From positions 1 through 20,045 of the IMG/VR virus record IMGVR_UViG_3300013101_000134: a stretch of 20,045 nucleotides of DNA; one strand, written 5' to 3'. A program made the position numbers and the translations under genes. Positions 15,272-20,045 of this stretch are shown here, in pieces. This DNA is from a virus. Numbering within the stretch: position 1 is the first letter of the stretch; each line of letters opens with the position of its first letter. The notes under the pieces were generated by a model. It worked only from the letters and a program-made list of their open reading frames with translations, did not search any database and was not told the DNA's origin.

Positions 15272-16825
15272 ATGGCTACACCAGCACTAATTGACTTATC
15301 GAACTATGCAGCATTGCTGGTTCAGTCTACACAAGGAAGATCAGGAACACCTGATGGTAACATCTACTTTGATGTTGCAAACAAAAGAATTGAATTAATA
15401 ACCGCAGAAGAAGAGGCTAACGTAGTATACCCATCGGGGCATCCTAGTTATGTTGCTGGAGCACCAGAAGCTAATCCTCTAACCGAGGACTTAGGTATTA
15501 AGATGGAAGCTCTCTATGCATTTGAAAATGGAGAAAGGGGTTCAGATGAAGCACTAAGGGCTTTTGATAGGTACTTCAAAGGAACGTTTAAGTTTGGTGG
15601 TGCATTTGAATTAGTGAATGCAAACAAGTTTGATGATGCCAATGGTTCTGCTACATCATTAACTACTGATGATAGATTTAAGATCAGGGGTTCTGGTTGG
15701 ATCGAAAGAAACGTAGCCGGTGCAATAGGCCGTATATATTATGGGGTTAAATCATTAGGGAACATAGAGGCTCTATCACAACCTTACTACCAATTAGCAG
15801 CGGGTATCGCTGGAGCTCCAGTAAACTTTGATAAGGATGGACCTATTGATGAGGCGATCCAAGTATTTGGGAATGCCGTAGTAGATACAGATACAACTAC
15901 ATTTGATACGAGAATATATCTATCTAATAAAATTAGAACCTTTGGGTATAACTTCGATGAAAAAATATTAGCTGATCCAGGGGTAACTGAGATGGGTGGA
16001 TATGCATCTGGGTTTGCGATTGGAGAAACTCCTCACTTGACTTCTGGTAATTATACTTTAGCAGATGTATATGGTGGTGCTCAAGCAGCACCTTGGACTA
16101 CAATGGGCTTAGAAGAGAAAGATACACCACAAACTGAAACTGGGTTTACAACAGCTGATGGGGACTTTACTTGGGTATTAAATAATACAATAGGAGACTT
16201 AGATGAATGTGTAGCATTCTTAGATGCATTAGCACAATCACCGGATGTCGATGATATCAATGATCATGCTTCTAATACCTTATCTGGAAAACGGGTTGGT
16301 GTATGGTATGATTATTCTGCAGATGGTAAGATTCAACCTAAGGTTGGAACAGGGGCTGCTAGTGAAGGTTTATTTATTGATGGTTTAGTTGGTACTGATA
16401 AGAACAGAGTTATCTTTACAGATGATGCTGGAGATACCAAAATATATCCTTCTTACTCTAACGTAGCAGTGGAAGTTGGACAAGGGGCAGTAGATGATAC
16501 CAATGCTTGGTTTCATGCTTTCTTCTTAGATGGTCCAGCAGCAGCTGATTACAATACAGCAGCAGCCCTAACAGTTGAGGATGCATCTGCGGCAGCAGTA
16601 AAAGGTGTTACTGATGGTTCAACAGGACACAGTTCAGGAACACAAGTATTATTTGAATTTGACTGGTACCTAGATACTATAGGTGGTCCTATCGAAACTA
16701 ATAAGGATTGCGTATTCTTATGTGAAGGTGATGGTGGGGTAACACAAGCTAAAACAGTATTCACTTTAACTAATGCAGCTTCTATCTCAGCTTCATGTGT
16801 ACCATTAGTAGAAAACAACGTATAA
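15272..16825 (+). CDS. Large tail-associated structural protein
   Basis: A 517-residue, Asp/Ala/Gly-rich soluble protein, with low Lys/Arg content in its second half. Residues about 28-116 share a pattern with the N-terminal 72 residues of the next gene: DxANxRIxL, then LY plus an aromatic helix, then a Gly-Ala-Phe turn. The middle contains segments such as GGYASGFAIGETPHLTSGNY and TLADVYGGAQAAPWT; the C-terminus is a beta region (VFLCEGDGGVTQAKTVFTL). I recall similar tandem proteins in tail regions of marine phages, but no search was possible. A baseplate-attached shaft or spoke protein is the likely role. The preceding TAACACATG start has no Shine-Dalgarno sequence. Confidence 0.6.
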   Translation: MATPALIDLSNYAALLVQSTQGRSGTPDGNIYFDVANKRIELITAEEEANVVYPSGHPSYVAGAPEANPLTEDLGIKMEALYAFENGERGSDEALRAFDRYFKGTFKFGGAFELVNANKFDDANGSATSLTTDDRFKIRGSGWIERNVAGAIGRIYYGVKSLGNIEALSQPYYQLAAGIAGAPVNFDKDGPIDEAIQVFGNAVVDTDTTTFDTRIYLSNKIRTFGYNFDEKILADPGVTEMGGYASGFAIGETPHLTSGNYTLADVYGGAQAAPWTTMGLEEKDTPQTETGFTTADGDFTWVLNNTIGDLDECVAFLDALAQSPDVDDINDHASNTLSGKRVGVWYDYSADGKIQPKVGTGAASEGLFIDGLVGTDKNRVIFTDDAGDTKIYPSYSNVAVEVGQGAVDDTNAWFHAFFLDGPAAADYNTAAALTVEDASAAAVKGVTDGSTGHSSGTQVLFEFDWYLDTIGGPIETNKDCVFLCEGDGGVTQAKTVFTLTNAASISASCVPLVENNV

Positions 16826-16831
16826 ACAAAG

Positions 16832-18121
16832 ATGAGTGTAGCAACACCCATAGTACAAACTTGGGATGGAGCTAATCGTCGCATCTATTTGAAACAGGGT
16901 GTAGCCGATTATTTTCCTATCGACGACCTTTATAAAGAGTATAGAGATGCTCGTAAACTAGAAACAGCTGGGATACGAAAATTCAATGCTCTGTTAAAGG
17001 CAGAGGGCAATGTACCTAAAGGTGCTGGAGCTTTTACACCACGTTATGTTGTACTACTAGAAGGAACAAAGATTATCCCCTATGATGAAAGCTTACAGCT
17101 TAATCAATTAGGGGATATGATTACTGACGATCCTGATGTAGACCCAACTCTTTATGATATATCTTTACTAACAAATCCTAAACCTATATTCATTAAGCCT
17201 TCAGAGGCTGAAACAATACAGCTAAACAGTTTATCAATAGAACACAGTTCTTATGGTGGAGGAGTTACAATAGATGTAATAAATGGAGAACCGGGAATTG
17301 ATGGTGGGGCAGGTACTCCATTGGGTACTGGACTAAGACCTTCTAACAATGAGGCTGATACACATGCAATCTGTTTAAAGAATGGTTTTAAAAAGGTATT
17401 CGTAAGAGGTGATTTATTACTAGATGATCTAGAGATAGATTGGATAGGGTTTGAATTTGTAGGAGAATCAGTTATTAAAACATTAATAACTATAGACCCA
17501 GATGCAGATGTATTCAATTGTGAATTTTATGATTGCACTGTATCAGGTACATTAGATGGTACATCACAAATTGAAAGGGCAGTAGTTACTGCATTAGATT
17601 TTGTTGATGGTTATATTTTCAGATGTTCAATAGGTCCAGCTACCATATCACTAGGTACTACTACTACTTGTAATATATTCAGTTGTTACTCAACAGTAGC
17701 AGGGGCACTTACTCCAACAGTAGATTGTAATGGTACAGGTGTAATAGCCTTAAGAGATTACAATGGAGGAATGAAATTTATTAATTACTCTGGTTCTGAT
17801 GCTCATAGTATAGATTTAGCAAGAGGCCAAATAATACTGGACTCTACTTCTATCACAGGTGGTACTTGGGTAGTAAGGGGTATTGGTAAATTAGTAGATG
17901 AGAATGGTGTTACAATTGAAACTGGAACATGGAATACAGGAGTTACTATTGTAAATGAATTAGTTGACCCAAGGAAATTACAAATGATGTTAGACTTATT
18001 ACAAGGTGATGTAATACCTAAAGCAACTCTATTTAAAATCTTACATAGAATAACTAAAGAAGAATTACTAGTTAAGACTGCAACAGTTAACCTAGATGGC
18101 CTCACAGAATTAACAGAATAA
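16832..18121 (+). CDS. Tail structural protein with predicted beta-helix
   Basis: A 429-residue protein. Residues 8-72 (QTWDGANRRIYL to GAGAFTPRYV) form a domain shared with the upstream gene and likely used for attachment. About residues 152-200 hold a short collagen-like run of Gly-X-Y triplets (GEPGIDGGAGTPLGTG) leading to a motif-bearing helix and strand (HAICLKNGFKKVFVRGD), a typical entry into beta-helical fibre domains. Residues about 200-360 have regularly spaced short strands with Cys and Asp turns (VFNCEFYDCTVSGTL). The C-terminal 60 residues are mostly helical (PRKLQMMLDLLQGDVIPK) and may trimerise or dock a partner. Probable receptor-recognition or fibre-connecting role; no enzyme motif seen. 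Confidence 0.6.
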   Translation: MSVATPIVQTWDGANRRIYLKQGVADYFPIDDLYKEYRDARKLETAGIRKFNALLKAEGNVPKGAGAFTPRYVVLLEGTKIIPYDESLQLNQLGDMITDDPDVDPTLYDISLLTNPKPIFIKPSEAETIQLNSLSIEHSSYGGGVTIDVINGEPGIDGGAGTPLGTGLRPSNNEADTHAICLKNGFKKVFVRGDLLLDDLEIDWIGFEFVGESVIKTLITIDPDADVFNCEFYDCTVSGTLDGTSQIERAVVTALDFVDGYIFRCSIGPATISLGTTTTCNIFSCYSTVAGALTPTVDCNGTGVIALRDYNGGMKFINYSGSDAHSIDLARGQIILDSTSITGGTWVVRGIGKLVDENGVTIETGTWNTGVTIVNELVDPRKLQMMLDLLQGDVIPKATLFKILHRITKEELLVKTATVNLDGLTELTE

Positions 18122-18133
18122 ATCAATACTATT

Positions 18134-18319
18134 ATGACTTGGTATAATACATTCTATAATACAGGAACAGGAGGAGGTGGAGTTACTATCGTAGTGTGTG
18201 ACCAGTTAAGCGCTAGTATTAATACTACTACATTAGGTAGTAATATTAGTAATGGAGTAAAAGAATTACTAGGGAATGTCAATACAACCCAATTAACAGC
18301 AACAATCGAATCATGTTAA
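18134..18319 (+). CDS. 61-residue Gly/Thr-rich small protein
   Basis: A 61-residue protein beginning MTWYNTFYNTGTGGGG, followed by two similar stretches that may be an internal duplication (QLSASINTTTLGSNI and ELLGNVNTTQLTATI). It has two cysteines (C22, C61) and is otherwise uncharged. It follows the beta-helix gene and overlaps the next gene by 7 bases (ATG 18313 against TAA 18317-18319), which supports real translation. The Gly-rich start and strand-like repeats suggest a tail-associated peptide or linker. I do not recognise it. Confidence 0.5.
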   Translation: MTWYNTFYNTGTGGGGVTIVVCDQLSASINTTTLGSNISNGVKELLGNVNTTQLTATIESC

Positions 18320-18702
18320 AAAGAAAATTTAAGGATGACGGTAATCTAGAGATAACCATAAATAACCTTGCCGATATAAACAAAGTCTTTGCCGATATTA
18401 CAGACATATATTTTGGGCTAAAGGTATTAGAGACTGATGCTGATGATGCATTATTCTATAAGACTGTAAACACTAGTCCCGGTCCCGGCGGTATCACAAC
18501 TATACCACTAGAGAATAAGGTAATTATAGAATGGAAGGCTACTGAGTATGAAAATTTAGGTACAGGTAATGATCAGAGTTTGGTGATAGGGGAAAAATAC
18601 TTCTTATGTTTCTCAGCTTTATTCAATGGAGAAACTATTCAAAGAGAAATTGATATCGATCACAGTAAAGTAGAAATAGAACAAGATAGAGTAAGAAGAT
18701 AA
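18313..18702 (+). CDS. Baseplate/fibre adaptor with Ig-like fold (BppU_N-like)
   Basis: A 129-residue beta-rich protein: strands LEITINNLADINKVFADITD and IYFGLKVLETDADDALFYKT, then VIIEWKATEYENLGTG, and finally EKYFLCFSALFNGETIQREI. The order resembles the small beta-sandwich domains (BppU N-terminal type and related) that attach receptor-binding modules to baseplates, in which a D-A-D-D pattern follows the second strand. It is co-translated with its neighbours (7-base overlap upstream, 1-base overlap downstream at TAATG). A structural adaptor for the fibre at 19107 is the likely role. The family call is from memory of the pattern and is tentative. Confidence 0.5.
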   Translation: MLKRKFKDDGNLEITINNLADINKVFADITDIYFGLKVLETDADDALFYKTVNTSPGPGGITTIPLENKVIIEWKATEYENLGTGNDQSLVIGEKYFLCFSALFNGETIQREIDIDHSKVEIEQDRVRR

Positions 18703-19103
18703 TGGATATATTAAAACCACAAATAAAAGGTTATGTTGTAATAACAGACCTCAAATCCGGTAAGGTGTTATTCGAGGGGAGTAACACCACTACTGGTGAT
18801 GCCTTAGAAATAACAGCACGGTCCTTGTCAAACCTGAATTCAGCCCCTGCCATAGATTTGATTAGAGCTATAGGCAGTGGCTTTTCAGTAGATAAGGCAA
18901 TAGCAACTGCAACGTACAACTCGGGAGAGAACAGTATGAACTTCTCTGCAATATTTTTAGAAGCAGACTTCGACGGTACAGTAACAGAAGCTAGATTAGC
19001 CTCATCTGTATTAGGATTAGACTTTGCAATTAAAACAGGATTGAGTGTATTGAAAGGAGCTGCATCGCAACTATCAATAGCTTGGAAAATAACACTAACA
19101 TAA
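18702..19103 (+). CDS. Small tail structural protein, fibre-associated
   Basis: A 133-residue protein with a beta-rich N-terminus (IKGYVVITDLKSGKVLFEGS, residues 8-27) and a Ser/Ala-rich mixed remainder (ARSLSNLNSAPAIDLIRAIG, GLDFAIKTGLSVLKGAASQL). No membrane segment or catalytic motif is seen. The 'GKVLFEGSN' strand followed by a helix is a pattern I associate with small phage virion proteins beside baseplate adaptors. It overlaps the upstream adaptor by one base and ends 3 bases before the fibre start, so it probably acts in the same substructure. Function is inferred from context only. Confidence 0.5.
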   Translation: MDILKPQIKGYVVITDLKSGKVLFEGSNTTTGDALEITARSLSNLNSAPAIDLIRAIGSGFSVDKAIATATYNSGENSMNFSAIFLEADFDGTVTEARLASSVLGLDFAIKTGLSVLKGAASQLSIAWKITLT

Positions 19104-19106
19104 ATC

Positions 19107-20045
19107 ATGGCTCAGAAAACATTTATAAATTACAAGGACGAAACCAAGTCATACGAACTAGGGGAGAAACATATAGGTATGTTCAAGCCGGGGAGATACT
19201 CTGGATTTGATGTATTAGAAACTGGTGGGGGAATGACTGTAAGAATAAATCATGCAGGTAAATTACCCAAAACAAATAAAGATGAATCACAAACTTTAAA
19301 CTTCGGTGCATTACTATTACCTTCAGGTACAGTATTACATGAAGATGAGTATGTATCATTAAATGTATCGGTTAATTCAGGTAACACATTTCCTAGATAT
19401 GACTGGGTAATCGTAGAACATTTATATGAGGAAGTAGTAAATGGTACTCTAGCAACCTATTCAATTATACAAGGTCCTAATGATGGTACAGAACCTTCAT
19501 TGGTTGATGCTTCTAAACAAGTGTTAATAGGTAAGTTACTTATAGTACCAGATGGTGATGAGTTTACGGATATAACTTATACACCAGAAACTGTACCGTT
19601 CTTAGGAGATAATACCCTACAAGAATTCTACAACTCATTCGAGCCTTTGGTAGCAACAGATATCCAAGCAGCAATAGATGCTATACCTGATGCATCCTAT
19701 GGGGATAAAGGTTTAATTGCCTTAGCAACTGATGAAGAAACAAATACTGGTACTGAGAAATTAAAAGCAGTATCACCTTTCAGTTTAAAACAAAACATAG
19801 GACAGTATGGATTCGTAGTAGATACAGATTATGTTCACTCCGATGTAAACTTTACACAGGACAGAGCTACTAAACTAGACGGGCTTACAGCAGGTGGAGA
19901 ACCTAATGTACAAATAGATTGGGACTCTACCTCAGGTATGAACTCAATATTAAACAAACCAGTAGTAGTTAATGTAATGGCAGAAGGTACAGTGCAGATT
20001 GGAAATATTGCTTCTGAGTATGTAGGTAAGAACTTAACTGTAACA
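19107..20045 (+). CDS. Tail fibre protein, 5' part (runs off window)
   Basis: An ORF from ATG 19107 stays open to the last base (313 codons) without a stop. The N-terminal 170 residues form a beta-rich domain (YELGEKHIGMFKPGRYSGFD, then TLNFGALLLPSGTVL and YDWVIVEHLYEE) that probably binds the baseplate and adaptor proteins upstream. Residues about 198-231 (GLIALATDEETNTGTEKLKA followed by VSPFSLKQ) match the repeat of long phage tail fibres (Phage_fiber_2 type), which joins globular and fibrous parts. The remaining residues continue as fibre shaft. The receptor-binding tip lies beyond the window. The start has no Shine-Dalgarno sequence. Confidence 0.78.
   Translation, partial: MAQKTFINYKDETKSYELGEKHIGMFKPGRYSGFDVLETGGGMTVRINHAGKLPKTNKDESQTLNFGALLLPSGTVLHEDEYVSLNVSVNSGNTFPRYDWVIVEHLYEEVVNGTLATYSIIQGPNDGTEPSLVDASKQVLIGKLLIVPDGDEFTDITYTPETVPFLGDNTLQEFYNSFEPLVATDIQAAIDAIPDASYGDKGLIALATDEETNTGTEKLKAVSPFSLKQNIGQYGFVVDTDYVHSDVNFTQDRATKLDGLTAGGEPNVQIDWDSTSGMNSILNKPVVVNVMAEGTVQIGNIASEYVGKNLTVT

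Noticed and set aside
1300-19109. Frequent AACGTA / TTCGTA hexamers as a possible regulatory or modification motif
   Set aside because: Nearly all fall on Asn-Val or Phe-Val codon junctions in frame, so codon choice explains them; AAT-GTA also occurs.
1300-20045. Extracellular contractile injection system (eCIS) instead of a phage
   Set aside because: No AAA+ ATPase, toxin or typical eCIS gene set is seen, while a long tape measure, frameshifted chaperone and lysis-like genes are present. A phage tail is the simpler reading, though capsid genes are outside the window.
13421-20045. Diversity-generating retroelement acting on the fibre genes
   Set aside because: No reverse transcriptase gene and no template/variable repeat pair was seen in the window.
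1-20045. tRNA genes, CRISPR arrays, insertion sequences
   Set aside because: No cloverleaf-like, regularly repeated or transposase-like sequence was noticed by eye in this dense coding block.

Overview
The window is a compact, single-strand block of late genes from a contractile-tailed (myovirus-type) bacteriophage or prophage. All recognisable genes lie on the + strand with gaps of a few bases or short overlaps, and no stretch over 100 bases lacks a gene. The DNA is AT-rich. Starts are preceded by A/T-rich sequence with no purine-rich Shine-Dalgarno box at the expected spacing. This is the pattern of Bacteroidetes genes, so a Bacteroidetes (perhaps flavobacterial or marine) host is inferred. 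Capsid, terminase, integrase and replication genes are not in the window, so a phage cannot be told from a prophage or phage-derived tail particle.

Layout. 1-144 is the tail end of an unknown gene. 152-1233 looks like a lysis cassette: a two-segment holin-like membrane protein, a four-segment membrane protein, a 34-residue basic peptide and an M23-family zinc endopeptidase without a signal peptide. 1300-3333 holds the two major tail proteins, sheath and tube, followed by an 11-bp terminator-like hairpin. 3425-4350 is the tail assembly chaperone, with a canonical T TTT TTC slippery site that joins frame 0 to a 51-codon -1 frame ending exactly at the tape measure start. 4351-6498 is the tape measure protein (715 residues, predicting a tail near 105 nm).

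6510-13033 is a baseplate operon in P2-like order: tube-initiator/gpU position, LysM gpX-like, gpD-like hub, gpV/gp5-like spike, gpW/gp25-like, gpJ-like and gpI-like. 13035-13421 is a membrane-anchored coiled-coil protein of uncertain role (spanin-like). 13421-20045 is the receptor-binding region: a beta-rich fibre-like protein, a small coiled-coil protein, two large structural proteins sharing an N-terminal domain, three small adaptor-like proteins, and a tail fibre that runs off the window.

Together the genes describe assembly of one machine. The baseplate forms around hub and spike, the chaperone pair loads the tape measure, the tube and then the sheath polymerise, and the fibres decorate the baseplate. 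The best-supported unusual signals are the in-phase frameshift site with a hairpin 8 nt downstream, the hairpin separating high-copy sheath and tube genes from low-copy genes, and the paralogous N-terminal domains of two tandem structural proteins.
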